DNA of 63,004 nucleotides from Oscillospiraceae bacterium (GCA_004557855.1 SFFJ01000008.1:1-63004), one strand, 5' to 3'. Positions 15,799 to 24,206 are shown, counted from the stretch's first letter. Numbers and translations are program-made. The notes: generated by a model not told the origin, from the sequence alone.

Positions 15799-16938
15799 AT
15801 GACAAAACAGCAATACAAACTGTGCGCCCCATGCCTGTTCGGGCTGGAAAGCGTATTGAGTGGGGAAATAAAACGCCTTGGATATGAGGACATCACCGTG
15901 ACTGACGGGCGGGTGGAATTTGCCGCCGATGCCGAAGGGATCGCTCGGGCCAATCTCAATTTGCGCACGGCGGAGCGAGTGCTTATCATATTGGGCAGCT
16001 TTCGTGCGGCGACATTCCAGCAGCTGATCGATGGTGCGGAAAAAATCCCGTTCGAGGAGTATATCAGCAAAAAGGATGCTTTTCCGGTCAAGGGCTGGAG
16101 CCTGAATTCCCAGCTGCACAGCGTGCCGGATTGCCAGTCCATTATTAAAAAAGCTGCTGTGAAGCGCCTTTCCCGCAAATACGGCGTTGCGTGGCTGGAG
16201 GAAAGCGGGCCGGCGGTACAGATCCAGTTTTCCATCAATAAGGACCTTGTTACCATCATGCTGGATACCAGCGGTGTGGCGCTGCACAAGCGCGGGTACC
16301 GTAAAGTTGCAAACCTTGCCCCCATCCGGGAAACGCTGGCTGCCGGAATTTTGGATATTGCGAGGATCTACCCGGATACAAAGCTTTACGATCCGTTCTG
16401 CGGCTCCGGGACATTCCTGATTGAAGCGGCCTACAAGGCAAAGAATATTGCACCGGGCATCTACCGGCGGTTTGCTGCCGAAAAATGGGGCTGCCTGCCC
16501 GCCAGTATATGGCAGTCCGGTAGGGAAGAGGCGATAGAAAAGGTCCGTAAGGATGTAGAGTTTGTCGCTTTTGGCAGCGATATCAGCGGTGAGGCGTTGG
16601 ATATTGCCGAAGCTAACGCAAGACGGGCCGGCATTGCGGGCCTGATCAAGCTGAAACAGATGGATGTTAAAAAATTCACATTGCCGGATGAAAAAGCGCT
16701 GGTAGTAACTAATCCGCCATACGGCGAACGCCTGATGGCCGGTGAGAATGTGCAGCAGCTTTATAAGACGATGGGCAACGTGTTCCGGCCGTCCTGCTAT
16801 GCGGCATATTATATTATATCCTCGGCAGAGGATTTAGAGCAGGACTTCGGCCGTAGAGCCGATAAAAAGCGCAAGCTGTATAACGGTATGCTGAAATGCA
16901 ATCTGTATCAGTATTTTGCACTGAAGAACAAGGAATAA
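15799..16938 (+). CDS. THUMP-domain class I rRNA methyltransferase (RlmL/YpsC-like)
   Basis: Predicted SAM-dependent N2-guanine methyltransferase acting on 23S rRNA. The 379-residue protein has an N-terminal ferredoxin-like and THUMP region (about 1-155), then a Rossmann methyltransferase domain with the SAM-binding DPFCGSGTFLIEAA and catalytic NPPYGERL motifs. The sequence LAPIRETLAAGIL just before the SAM motif is typical of the RlmL/YcbY group. AAAGGA precedes the ATG. It is a single-gene unit bounded by terminators. Confidence 0.9.
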   Translation: MTKQQYKLCAPCLFGLESVLSGEIKRLGYEDITVTDGRVEFAADAEGIARANLNLRTAERVLIILGSFRAATFQQLIDGAEKIPFEEYISKKDAFPVKGWSLNSQLHSVPDCQSIIKKAAVKRLSRKYGVAWLEESGPAVQIQFSINKDLVTIMLDTSGVALHKRGYRKVANLAPIRETLAAGILDIARIYPDTKLYDPFCGSGTFLIEAAYKAKNIAPGIYRRFAAEKWGCLPASIWQSGREEAIEKVRKDVEFVAFGSDISGEALDIAEANARRAGIAGLIKLKQMDVKKFTLPDEKALVVTNPPYGERLMAGENVQQLYKTMGNVFRPSCYAAYYIISSAEDLEQDFGRRADKKRKLYNGMLKCNLYQYFALKNKE

Positions 16939-16949
16939 GATAAACAGCG

Positions 16950-16976
16950 AAAGCCCGGGTAAAATCGGGCTTTTTT
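16950..16976 (+). terminator. Rho-independent terminator
   Basis: Stem AAGCCCG (16951-16957) with CGGGCTT (16966-16972), followed by a T-run. Confidence 0.82.
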
Positions 16977-17483
16977 GCAGGGATGCGTAATAGGGCGATG
17001 ACATGTCCATAGAGCTGATTGGCTGTATTATGAGAAACGACGGGATTTTGCTGCGGTTTTGCTCCTCTCAATTTCGCTAAATCTTGATTTAGCGAAATGG
17101 TGTCTGTTTTTACAGCACAACGAATAAGAGCTGCCGATTCTCAATATGCCTTAAAATTGAAATAGCAAATGGCCGACGATTGCCAATCCCCTATTAATTA
17201 GGATTTCAGGAATTCAAGATATCTTGCTGCAGCTGATGTTTCTAATGCGACTTTAATGCTTACTAAATCCATCTATTCAGTGCTTTTGATCTATTCTGTC
17301 CGGCCGGCAACTATACGAGATCATAATATCGGCAGCCGGGGCGGTTTGTTCCCTCTTTCATTTAAGTGAAAATTGATCGCACCGTTATGGGTCGCTTTGT
17401 GGCGAAGTAAATATTATAGGTTTTGATGGCTCCGGGGCTATTATTGCATATTTTGTGAACAAAAAGGATTTTCTTTGTAAACA
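16977..17483. other. gene-free AT-rich stretch
   Basis: About 500 bases clearly poorer in G+C than the flanking genes. All six frames are broken by stops; the longest open stretch (minus strand 17362-17550) resembles nothing I recognise and runs into the hsp20 promoter. The only structured element seen is the palindrome at 17071-17098. It could be decayed coding or mobile DNA. Confidence 0.6.
17071..17098. repeat. perfect inverted repeat, 13-base arms
   Basis: ATTTCGCTAAATC (17071-17083), TT, GATTTAGCGAAAT (17086-17098). There is no T-run on either side, so it is not an ordinary terminator. An operator or a remnant element end are both possible. Confidence 0.8.
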
Positions 17484-17510
17484 TTAGCACTATTCTATTG
17501 ACAGTGCTAA
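17484..17510 (+). promoter_or_regulatory. CIRCE operator (HrcA binding site)
   Basis: TTAGCACTA, nine bases, CAGTGCTAA. This differs from the canonical CIRCE (TTAGCACTC-N9-GAGTGCTAA) only by one complementary pair at the inner end of the arms. It overlaps the -35 box of the hsp20 promoter, so HrcA binding would block transcription until heat or protein stress. Confidence 0.9.
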
Positions 17511-17525
17511 CGGTAGGACTATAAT
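17498..17525 (+). promoter_or_regulatory. promoter of hsp20
   Basis: Consensus TTGACA (17498-17503), 16 bases, TATAAT (17520-17525). The -35 box lies inside the CIRCE element. Confidence 0.85.
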
Positions 17526-17602
17526 GAGGGTGTTCTTGAGGGATTGCCAATAGGCTCTTCAGGATGCTAACAAGATTTCAAATTAAAACGGAGGAATGAA
17601 TT

Positions 17603-18043
17603 ATGATGCCCAGTATTTTTGGTGAAAATCTCTTTGATGAATTCTTTAATGAACCTTTCGCCATGGTGGCGCCTCAAGGTCATAACCCTCTTTACGGTAA
17701 ACACGCAAAGAACCTGATGAAGACCGATGTGCGGGAGACCGAAGGCTCTTACGAGCTGGATATCGACCTGCCGGGCTTTAAGAAGGATGAGATCACCGTT
17801 GAAGTGAAAAACGGCTGTCTTAATATCAGCGCCGCCAAGGGGCTGGATAAAGAGGAAAAGGACAAGGACGGCAAGTACATTCGCCAGGAGCGTTATGCCG
17901 GTTCCTGCAGCCGCAGCTTCTATATCGGCAACGAAGTAGACCCTGCCGCAGTAACTGCCAAGTTTGAAAACGGTATTCTGCAGATTTCCGTGCCCAAGGC
18001 TTCCCGTCAGCTGCCTGCAAAATCCACGGTCGAGATCAAATAG
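17603..18043 (+). CDS. small heat-shock protein, Hsp20/alpha-crystallin family
   Basis: An ATP-independent holdase chaperone. The 146-residue protein carries an alpha-crystallin domain (about 35-135): TDVRETEGSYELDIDLPGFK opens it and a VTAKFENGILQISVPK stretch closes it, followed by a short C-terminal tail. The ATG has GGAGG eight bases upstream. Control by HrcA through the CIRCE element at 17484-17510 is read directly from the sequence. The next gene, a DUF308 membrane protein, follows without a visible terminator and may be co-transcribed. Confidence 0.95.
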   Translation: MMPSIFGENLFDEFFNEPFAMVAPQGHNPLYGKHAKNLMKTDVRETEGSYELDIDLPGFKKDEITVEVKNGCLNISAAKGLDKEEKDKDGKYIRQERYAGSCSRSFYIGNEVDPAAVTAKFENGILQISVPKASRQLPAKSTVEIK

Positions 18044-18097
18044 CCTCTCCCCTGCCCTGCCCCGCTTCCCCCATATCATCTTGAAAGGATGTCAGCT

Positions 18098-18643
18098 ATG
18101 AATAAAACCTTATCGCGTATTCTGTGGATCGTTGCCGGTGTGCTGCTGATTGCAGCGGGTGTTTACTGCTTTGTTTCTCCCGATGCCGCCCTCGGCGGTC
18201 TGTCCCTGATGCTCGGACTGGCGATGCTGTTTTCCGGTGTCGTTGATATCGTCATTTTTGCTTCTTCCAAACGGTATATGTTGGGCTCCGGCTGGTTCCT
18301 GCTGGAGGGTATCTTCACCGTTCTGCTGGCGGTATTCCTTCTGTGCAATCAGGCGTTTACCATGCTTTCTCTGCCGTTCATCTTCGGTATGTGGCTGCTG
18401 TTCGGCGGCATCAGCCGGTTTGTCAGCTCCTTTGACCTGCAGCGCCTCGGTGTAAAGGGTTGGGGATGGTTCACGGCGCTGGGCGTTCTGCTTACCGTCG
18501 CCGGTATCCTCTCCTTCTACGATCCCATCTCCGGTGCGTTGGCTTTAAGCTGGGTCGCCGGTCTGGTTCTCATCCTGCAGGGCGTGGCTTCGATTGCATG
18601 GGGCTGCTTCTCCGGCCGTTTTTGGAGAAACACCATTCTGTAA
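18098..18643 (+). CDS. HdeD/DUF308-family membrane protein
   Basis: A 181-residue, almost wholly hydrophobic protein with about six membrane segments arranged as repeated hairpins (ILWIVAGVLLIAAGVYCFV, LSLMLGLAMLFSGVVDIVIF and so on), as in the HdeD/DUF308 family linked to acid resistance in enterobacteria. Function here is unknown. The ATG at 18098 has AAAGGA eight bases upstream; an ATG nine bases earlier overlaps that site. It lies 54 bases after hsp20 and may share its stress control. A UUCG-loop terminator follows. Confidence 0.8.
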   Translation: MNKTLSRILWIVAGVLLIAAGVYCFVSPDAALGGLSLMLGLAMLFSGVVDIVIFASSKRYMLGSGWFLLEGIFTVLLAVFLLCNQAFTMLSLPFIFGMWLLFGGISRFVSSFDLQRLGVKGWGWFTALGVLLTVAGILSFYDPISGALALSWVAGLVLILQGVASIAWGCFSGRFWRNTIL

Positions 18644-18669
18644 ACCTGCGATCTCACCTCCTCATTCTA

Positions 18670-18699
18670 AAAGACCGGAGCTTCGGCTTCGGCCTTTTT
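18670..18699 (+). terminator. Rho-independent terminator with UUCG tetraloop
   Basis: Stem 18670-18681 pairs with 18686-18697 around TTCG with one mismatch and one G-U pair, continuing into a T-run. Confidence 0.82.
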
Positions 18700-18705
18700 G
18701 CGTAC

Positions 18706-18734
18706 TTGAAAGCTGCGGGGTTTTCTACTATAAT
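18706..18734 (+). promoter_or_regulatory. promoter of the xer-type recombinase gene
   Basis: TTGAAA (18706-18711), 17 bases, TATAAT (18729-18734), 36 bases before the ATG. Confidence 0.72.
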
Positions 18735-18770
18735 TAAGTGGTAATCCTGGAACCGATCGGAGGGAGCATC

Positions 18771-19790
18771 ATGCAGGGCTTTTCTATTATGAACGCACCG
18801 GCGCCGCAGCTGCTGCGTGATTATCTGATCTATTTAAGCACCATCAAGGGGCGCTCCCCCCGGACGGTAGAGGCCTACTACAATGATTTGCGGCTGTTTT
18901 TGCGCTATATGATGGCCAGCCGCAGCGGTATGCCCCTCCCTGCCGATGACCCCAACCTGGAGTCCATCCCCTTTGCCACCATCAGCAGCGAAATGATCCT
19001 CGGCGCACGGCTTTCGGATGCCTATTCCTTCCTTGCCTATGTGCAAAGCGTCAATAATAATAACGCCAAAACCCGTGCCCGCAAGGTTTCCAGTCTGCGT
19101 GGGTTCTATAAATATCTGCAAAGCAAGACCGACCTGCTGGAAGAAAACCCGATGGAGCAGCTGGAGATCCCCGCGCAGCGCAAAAGCCTGCCGAAATACC
19201 TAACTCTTGAGGAAAGTATTCATCTGCTGGAAAGCATAGACGGAAAGGACCGGGAACGGGATTACTGCATCATTACCATCCTTTTGAACTGCGGTATCCG
19301 TCTTTCGGAGCTGGTCGGCATCAAGCTGTCGGATATCCGGGACGATACCCTTACCGTGCTGGGCAAGGGCAACAAGGAACGCCTGGTTTATCTCAACGAC
19401 GCCTGCCTTGCCGCCATCCGGGAGTACCTTGCCGTTCGCCCGGAGCCGCCCAAGGATGCGGATAAGCCCTATTTGTTTGTTTCCTCCCGCACCCGTGCAC
19501 CGCTTACCCCACGCCGGGTGGAGCAGATAGTAGAAACGCACCTGAAGGCCGCCGGACTGGGCGGACGGGGCTATTCCCCGCATAAGCTGCGTCATACAGC
19601 CGCAACGCTTATGTATCAGCACGGCGGTGTGGATATCCGGGTACTGAAGGAAATTCTCGGCCATGTTAATCTCGGCACGACCGAAATATATACCCATGTC
19701 AGCAGCGACCAAATCGCCAACGCTGCCGACCGCAACCCGCTTTCCCAAGTAAAAATCAAATCACCGAAAAAGGAAGCAAAAACCGAATGA
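18771..19790 (+). CDS. Xer-type tyrosine recombinase
   Basis: A 339-residue tyrosine recombinase of the XerC/XerD type that resolves chromosome dimers. It has an N-terminal SAM-like core-binding domain (LLRDYLIYLSTIKGRSPRTV) and a catalytic domain with the conserved Arg in NCGIRLSELVG, HKLRH, LGHVN and the nucleophile Tyr in TEIYTHV. The ATG at 18771 follows CGGAGGG; the frame is open 33 bases further upstream, over the promoter. No attachment sites or other mobile genes adjoin it, so a housekeeping Xer is more likely than a phage integrase. The stop overlaps the next start (ATGA). Confidence 0.9.
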   Translation: MQGFSIMNAPAPQLLRDYLIYLSTIKGRSPRTVEAYYNDLRLFLRYMMASRSGMPLPADDPNLESIPFATISSEMILGARLSDAYSFLAYVQSVNNNNAKTRARKVSSLRGFYKYLQSKTDLLEENPMEQLEIPAQRKSLPKYLTLEESIHLLESIDGKDRERDYCIITILLNCGIRLSELVGIKLSDIRDDTLTVLGKGNKERLVYLNDACLAAIREYLAVRPEPPKDADKPYLFVSSRTRAPLTPRRVEQIVETHLKAAGLGGRGYSPHKLRHTAATLMYQHGGVDIRVLKEILGHVNLGTTEIYTHVSSDQIANAADRNPLSQVKIKSPKKEAKTE

Positions 19791-20584
19791 AAACCAATTA
19801 CCATACCCATACCTACCGCTGTAAACACGCCATGGGCAACGATGAACATATCGTAAAGCGCGCCATCGACGCCGGCATTGATATCCTGGGCTTTTCCGAC
19901 CACAACCCCTGGCCCCACTTCCCTGCCGGCTATGACTCCCACGTGCGCATGGAGCCGCAATACCTGCCGGAATACTGCGGCAGCGTAAACCGCCTGCGGG
20001 AAAAATACAAGGACCAGATCGAGATTCACCTCGGCCTGGAGGCGGAGTACTTCCCGCACCATATGCAGGAGCTTCTTGATATGAAGTCGGAATACGGGAT
20101 CGAATATCTGATCTACGGTGCCCACTACGATGAACTGGATGCCCCCATCCCGGAGCGTTTTTATTTCGGCCGTGATATTTTAGCACCCCACGACCTTGAG
20201 CGTTACGAGCAGAACATCATTCCGGGCATTGAAAGTGAATTTTACACCTACGTGGCTCACCCGGACCTTTTCATCCGCAGCTATCCCTTTTTTGATGACC
20301 ATTGTGTCGCCCTTTCCCATCGCATCTGCGAAACGGCGGCCCGCCACAACGCCATACTGGAATATAATATCTCCGGGTTTTTATTTGCACAGGAGCATAA
20401 ACGGCTGGACTGCTTCCCCCACCCCGATTTCTGGCGCATTGCAAAGGATCACGGTGTAACTGCCATTATCGGGTATGACGCCCATAATACCGCCGTTGAT
20501 TTTAAGGGCCCGGAAATATACGACTATGCGGTGCGGTTCCTTGACCATATCGGAATTCATCGCATCGATAAGCTGGATTTGTAA
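19787..20584 (+). CDS. PHP-domain phosphatase (histidinol-phosphatase HisJ/HisK-like)
   Basis: A 265-residue PHP-fold metal-dependent phosphoesterase. Metal-binding motifs are NYHTHTYRCKHAMG at the N terminus, FSDHNPWP, the Glu in GLEAEYFP, AHPDLF and GYDAHN near the end. The fold and length match HisJ/HisK-type histidinol-phosphatases, but no his genes are adjacent, so the substrate is uncertain. The start ATG overlaps the recombinase stop by four bases, implying translational coupling. Confidence 0.85.
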   Translation: MKTNYHTHTYRCKHAMGNDEHIVKRAIDAGIDILGFSDHNPWPHFPAGYDSHVRMEPQYLPEYCGSVNRLREKYKDQIEIHLGLEAEYFPHHMQELLDMKSEYGIEYLIYGAHYDELDAPIPERFYFGRDILAPHDLERYEQNIIPGIESEFYTYVAHPDLFIRSYPFFDDHCVALSHRICETAARHNAILEYNISGFLFAQEHKRLDCFPHPDFWRIAKDHGVTAIIGYDAHNTAVDFKGPEIYDYAVRFLDHIGIHRIDKLDL

Positions 20585-20621
20585 AATAGTATAATTCCTT
20601 TTGCAAAGGGAGGGATCATCC

Positions 20622-21527
20622 ATGCAGTATTACCGCATTGGGGAAACGCTGGAGCCGCTGGACAGCCTGCCGCCGGAGGATGAGGCTTTTCTGGCTGTAC
20701 TGCGCCCCGACGAACTGCATACCGCGCCGCTGCCGCAGGGAATCACCCCGCCGCAGCCCCCGGAGGACCCGCGGGACAACCAGTATTGCCGGCTGCACAT
20801 GGAACAGGGGGAGCTGACCGGACAGGTGCGGCTGCCCCAGCGCAGCGCTGCCGCAGGGAAGAAATTTGTCTTTGCCATGGGCGGTAAAAGCCTGCTGCTG
20901 GTGGACCACAACGGGTACGCGGGAGAGGTCCTTAAACTGCTGACGCTGCCGGCTGGCCGAGAGATGACGGCGGATGAGCTATTGGCGGAGCTGCTGGCGG
21001 TGCAGATCCATGACGCCTTGCCTGCGCTCCAGGAGCTGGAAAGCCGCCTGACGGTGCTGGAGCAGGAGGTTTTGGCGGATAATACCGAAAGGTTTATCCA
21101 TAAGATGAGCGCCATCCGGCGGGAATTGAACCGGGAAACCCGGTTTTACGCCCAGCTGGGCGATCTTGCCGAAACGCTGCAGGAGGATGGTGCCGACCTG
21201 CTGGGACACCGAGCGCTGCGGCGGTTGGGGTATTTTTCCCGGCGGGTGACCACCCTGCGCAGTGAGGCCCAGATACTGCGGGAGTACGCCACCCAGATCA
21301 GCAGTGAATACCAGGCGCAGGTGGATATCCTGCAAAACCGGGTGATGAAGCTGCTGACCATTGTGACCACCATCTTTCTGCCGCTTTCCCTCATCGTGGG
21401 GTGGTACGGCATGAACTTTGATATGCCGGAATTGAGCTGGGAATACGGATACCCGGCTATTATCATCGTTGCCGTGGCGGTGGTCGTGCTGCTGATCCTT
21501 TATTTCCGCCGCAAAAAGTGGCTATAA
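20622..21527 (+). CDS. corA: CorA-family divalent cation transporter
   Basis: Takes up Mg2+ (possibly Co2+ or Ni2+) through the membrane as a homopentamer. The 301-residue protein has a large acidic cytoplasmic N domain, a long helical stalk (LQELESRLTVLEQEV onward) and two C-terminal membrane segments; the signature YGMNFDMPEL lies between them and a basic tail closes the protein. The ATG at 20622 follows AAAGGGAGGG; a TTG 21 bases upstream lies before that site. Terminated by a hairpin at 21531-21563. Confidence 0.92.
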   Translation: MQYYRIGETLEPLDSLPPEDEAFLAVLRPDELHTAPLPQGITPPQPPEDPRDNQYCRLHMEQGELTGQVRLPQRSAAAGKKFVFAMGGKSLLLVDHNGYAGEVLKLLTLPAGREMTADELLAELLAVQIHDALPALQELESRLTVLEQEVLADNTERFIHKMSAIRRELNRETRFYAQLGDLAETLQEDGADLLGHRALRRLGYFSRRVTTLRSEAQILREYATQISSEYQAQVDILQNRVMKLLTIVTTIFLPLSLIVGWYGMNFDMPELSWEYGYPAIIIVAVAVVVLLILYFRRKKWL

Positions 21528-21530
21528 CAG

Positions 21531-21563
21531 AAAGTCCCTTCCCGTGCGGGGAGGGACTTTTTC
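21531..21563 (+). terminator. Rho-independent terminator after corA
   Basis: Stem AAAGTCCCT (21531-21539) with AGGGACTTT (21552-21560) plus inner pairs, then T residues. It lies between converging genes and may work weakly on the other strand too. Confidence 0.82.
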
Positions 21564-21568
21564 TCACC

Positions 21569-22141
21569 TTAAATTGTGAATTTAAGCCGAAAAACCGTCT
21601 GGAGCAGCCCACCAAATGCAAGGAGGACGGCACCCGCCAGCCACAGCAGCGTTTGCCTGCTGTTTTCCCCACCGGAAAGCCGTTCGCAGCCCGTTTGCGC
21701 CGTGTTGCACAGGAGGATCACCGCTGCCAGCTGCACCGTTTTGGGCAGGATAAACCCAGGCAAAAGAAAGGTAAGCCCTTTCCAGCCCAGTAATATCAGC
21801 AGAAACGTCATGGCAGTCCCCTGCCCTGCCCCGAAGACCAAGGGCACCATCGGGATCATGCCCATTCCCCACAGGCACCTGGCAGAGATCATCAGATATA
21901 AGAGGAGGATAGCGGAAAACAGCAGGCTTTCCCGCCACATGACCCATAAACCGCGTTCTGCGGTAAGCTGGTTTACCATGATCCGAAACGGGATAGAGTC
22001 TGCCCCGCACAGCACCGCCGCTATGCTGCCCAGCAGCAGCCCCATCAGGAAATACAAAAGATACCGTATCGTCGTCCTGCGCGTTTTCCACAGGCTTTCC
22101 CGCCGTTTTGGCGCCGGAAGACGCTTTCTTCTATGCAGCAT
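21569..22141 (-). CDS. membrane protein, possibly SpoIIM/DUF95 family
   Basis: A 190-residue integral membrane protein with a basic N terminus and about five hydrophobic segments. The first (YLLYFLMGLLLGSIAAVL) and the stretch LGWKGLTFLLPGFILPKTVQ recall SpoIIM, where a GW-G motif precedes a conserved proline-containing helix; SpoIIM is part of the peptidoglycan-degrading engulfment complex. The resemblance is by eye and may be wrong. The ATG has GGAGGA eight bases upstream. It is last in the queA-to-membrane-protein operon. Confidence 0.55.
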   Translation of the reverse strand: MLHRRKRLPAPKRRESLWKTRRTTIRYLLYFLMGLLLGSIAAVLCGADSIPFRIMVNQLTAERGLWVMWRESLLFSAILLLYLMISARCLWGMGMIPMVPLVFGAGQGTAMTFLLILLGWKGLTFLLPGFILPKTVQLAAVILLCNTAQTGCERLSGGENSRQTLLWLAGAVLLAFGGLLQTVFRLKFTI

Positions 22142-22162
22142 TTTCCCATCCTCCGTATTGTT

Positions 22163-22600
22163 TTATCGTGATTTAGGGCGGTGAGCCGGTTTAACCTTAC
22201 TGCGTTTATTAACCGCCAGCACCCCGCCGATCGCCCCGCTTACCACCATCAGCAGGCATTTATACAAAGCCAGCAGCCCCGGCTCATTCTTCGGTACGGT
22301 AAGCGCCGCCACCAGCAGGATAAGGTACATCAGCCCGCCGGTGAGCGCCCCGTTGATGATCCCGTTTTGGCGCAGCCGCCGCCCGCAGCGATACCCGGCC
22401 AGCATGGTTCCCGCCGCCAGCGATAGGGTGACCATCGGCGCCGCCAGCCTGCCTGGAACATCCTGCACGCTCATCAGCAGCGCCATCACGGCCAGCAGGA
22501 TAAGAACCGCCGCAGCACCGATCCCGCCGCTGATGATGATTTCCCACAGCGGTGTGCCGGTCGATTTGGCCCCGTGTCCCTTCTCCCTGTTTTTGGGCAT
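22163..22600 (-). CDS. TIGR04086-type four-helix membrane protein
   Basis: A 145-residue protein with four predicted membrane segments (GIGAAAVLILLAVMALLM, LAAPMVTLSLAAGTMLAGY, IINGALTGGLMYLILLVAAL, LYKCLLMVVSGAIGGVLAV) and basic ends. Small membrane proteins of this type often follow yajC in Clostridia; the function is unknown. The ATG at 22600 is used because GGGAGG lies eight bases upstream; an ATG 15 bases earlier is inside that Shine-Dalgarno. The same bases form the 3' arm of a hairpin (22607-22647), so translation may be structure-controlled. Confidence 0.72.
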   Translation of the reverse strand: MPKNREKGHGAKSTGTPLWEIIISGGIGAAAVLILLAVMALLMSVQDVPGRLAAPMVTLSLAAGTMLAGYRCGRRLRQNGIINGALTGGLMYLILLVAALTVPKNEPGLLALYKCLLMVVSGAIGGVLAVNKRSKVKPAHRPKSR

Positions 22601-22647
22601 AAAAACGCCTCCCATCCGGATTACTGTTCAATCCTATGATGGGAGGC
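22601..22647 (-). promoter_or_regulatory. terminator-like hairpin that also holds a Shine-Dalgarno site
   Basis: Perfect ten-base arms GCCTCCCATC (22647-22638 read on the minus strand) and GATGGGAGGC (22616-22607), a 21-base loop, then G-free T-run (22605-22601) reaching the next start codon. The 3' arm contains GGGAGG of the downstream gene. Whether it ends transcription after yajC, masks translation, or both, cannot be told from sequence. Confidence 0.7.
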
Positions 22648-22663
22648 ATTATTTTAGAAGAAA

Positions 22664-22975
22664 TTACTTCGGCTCTGCGGTGGTGTTCTTGCCGCTGATG
22701 GCCCAACGAGCCAGACGAACCTTGGAACGGTCGCTGCCGGTCTCGATCACAAGGGAATCCTCTTTCATGCTGACGATGATGCCAATGATGCCGCCGATGG
22801 TGACGATCTCATCGCCTACCTGCAGCTCGCTGCGCATTTTAGCGGTTTCCTTATCCTTCTTCCGCTGGGGACGGATGATGAAGAACCAAAATACCAGAAT
22901 GATCAGCGCCATCATGATGATGGAAGTCCACATGCTGCCGCCTGCGGCCGAAGTTTCAAGAAAAGCAAAGTTCAT
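22664..22975 (-). CDS. yajC: preprotein translocase subunit YajC
   Basis: Accessory subunit of the Sec translocon. The 103-residue protein has one N-terminal membrane segment (TSIIMMALIILVFWFFIIRP) followed by the family signature PQRKKDKE and a beta-rich cytoplasmic domain (LQVGDEIVTIGGIIGII). The gene lies about 100 bases downstream of tgt, the standard bacterial tgt-yajC linkage. Confidence 0.95.
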   Translation of the reverse strand: MNFAFLETSAAGGSMWTSIIMMALIILVFWFFIIRPQRKKDKETAKMRSELQVGDEIVTIGGIIGIIVSMKEDSLVIETGSDRSKVRLARWAISGKNTTAEPK

Positions 22976-23072
22976 ATTTGTATTCCTCCATAAAAGTCTT
23001 TACAAAGTATTATAGAGAATTCTGCCCCGTTTTGCAAGCAAATTCCCGATAAAAATCAGTAAAATCGTAATT

Positions 23073-24206
23073 TTATATCCGTTTACCGAGGATCGGCACA
23101 TACTCCCGGTAAAAGCTCTCGAACCGGCCCTCATCCAGTGCCAGACGGATCTCCTCCATCAGGGTATTATAGAACCACAGGTTGTGCATCACCGCCAGGC
23201 GCATCCCCAGCATTTCGTTGGCACGCATCAGGTGGCGCAGGTAGGCACGGGTGTGATTGCGGCACAGCGGGCATCCGCAGCGGCTGTCCACCGGGCGGTC
23301 ATCGGTCACATACTTGGCGTTCTGGATATTGATGATGCCTTCCCATGTAAAGAGGTGCCCGTGGCGGGCGTTGCGGCTGGGCATAACACAGTCAAACAGG
23401 TCTACCCCGCGAAACACCGCCTCCAGAATATTGACCGGCGTACCGACCCCCATCAGGTATCTGATTTTGTCCTTGGGGGCAAAGGGTTCTACCGCTTCGA
23501 TGATGCGGTACATCTCCTCGGCAGTCTCCCCTACCGCCAGTCCGCCGATGGCATAGCCATCCAGACCCATCGTGGCGATCTCCTTCATGTGCTGCACCCG
23601 GATGTCCTCGTAGGTGCCGCCCTGATTGATGCCGAACAGCAGCTGGTGCGGATTGACGGTATCCTCCAGGGAATTAAGGCGGTTCATTTCCCGTTGGCAG
23701 CGATCCAGCCAGCGGGTGGTGCGTGCCACCGATTTTGCCACATAATCTCTCGGCGAGGGGTTTTCGATGCACTCATCGAATGCCATGGCGATGGTGGAGC
23801 CCAGGTGCGACTGGATCTGCATGCTTTCCTCCGGCCCCATAAAGATACGGTGGCCGTCAATGTGGGAGGCAAAGGTCACGCCCTTTTCTTCGATATGCCG
23901 CAGCGAGGAAAGTGAAAAGACCTGAAACCCGCCGCTATCGGTCAGAATGGGGCCCTGCCAGCCGGTAAACTTATGCAGCCCGCCCAGCTGCCGCACGACA
24001 TTATCGCCGGGGCGCAGGTGCAGATGGTAGGTATTGCACAACATCACCTGACATTTCAGTTCCTTCAAGTCAAAGGCGGAAATACCGCCCTTGATGGCCG
24101 CAGCCGTTGCTACATTCATAAAGGCAGGGGTCTGCACCGTGCCGTGTACCGTGGTAAATTCCGCACGGCGGGCCGCCCCTTCGGTTTTTATCAGCTTATA
24201 CATCAT
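23073..24206 (-). CDS. tgt: queuine tRNA-ribosyltransferase (tRNA-guanine transglycosylase)
   Basis: Exchanges guanine 34 for preQ1 in tRNAs with a GUN anticodon. The 377-residue protein has the active-site ILTDSGGFQVFSLS, the second conserved block DRCQREMN, GVDLFDCVMPSRNARHG with the nucleophilic Asp, and the zinc site CGCPLC followed by a distant His (MHNLWFY). The start overlaps the stop of the metallophosphoesterase gene (ATGA). It forms a queuosine pair with queA two genes upstream. Confidence 0.97.
   Translation of the reverse strand: MMYKLIKTEGAARRAEFTTVHGTVQTPAFMNVATAAAIKGGISAFDLKELKCQVMLCNTYHLHLRPGDNVVRQLGGLHKFTGWQGPILTDSGGFQVFSLSSLRHIEEKGVTFASHIDGHRIFMGPEESMQIQSHLGSTIAMAFDECIENPSPRDYVAKSVARTTRWLDRCQREMNRLNSLEDTVNPHQLLFGINQGGTYEDIRVQHMKEIATMGLDGYAIGGLAVGETAEEMYRIIEAVEPFAPKDKIRYLMGVGTPVNILEAVFRGVDLFDCVMPSRNARHGHLFTWEGIINIQNAKYVTDDRPVDSRCGCPLCRNHTRAYLRHLMRANEMLGMRLAVMHNLWFYNTLMEEIRLALDEGRFESFYREYVPILGKRI

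Noticed and set aside
17362..17550. Small minus-strand ORF in the AT-rich gap
   Set aside because: No ribosome binding site or known motif, and it overlaps the CIRCE/hsp20 promoter.
18771..19790. Phage integrase or integron integrase
   Set aside because: No attachment-site repeats, tRNA gene or phage genes nearby; sequence and promoter fit a chromosomal Xer protein.
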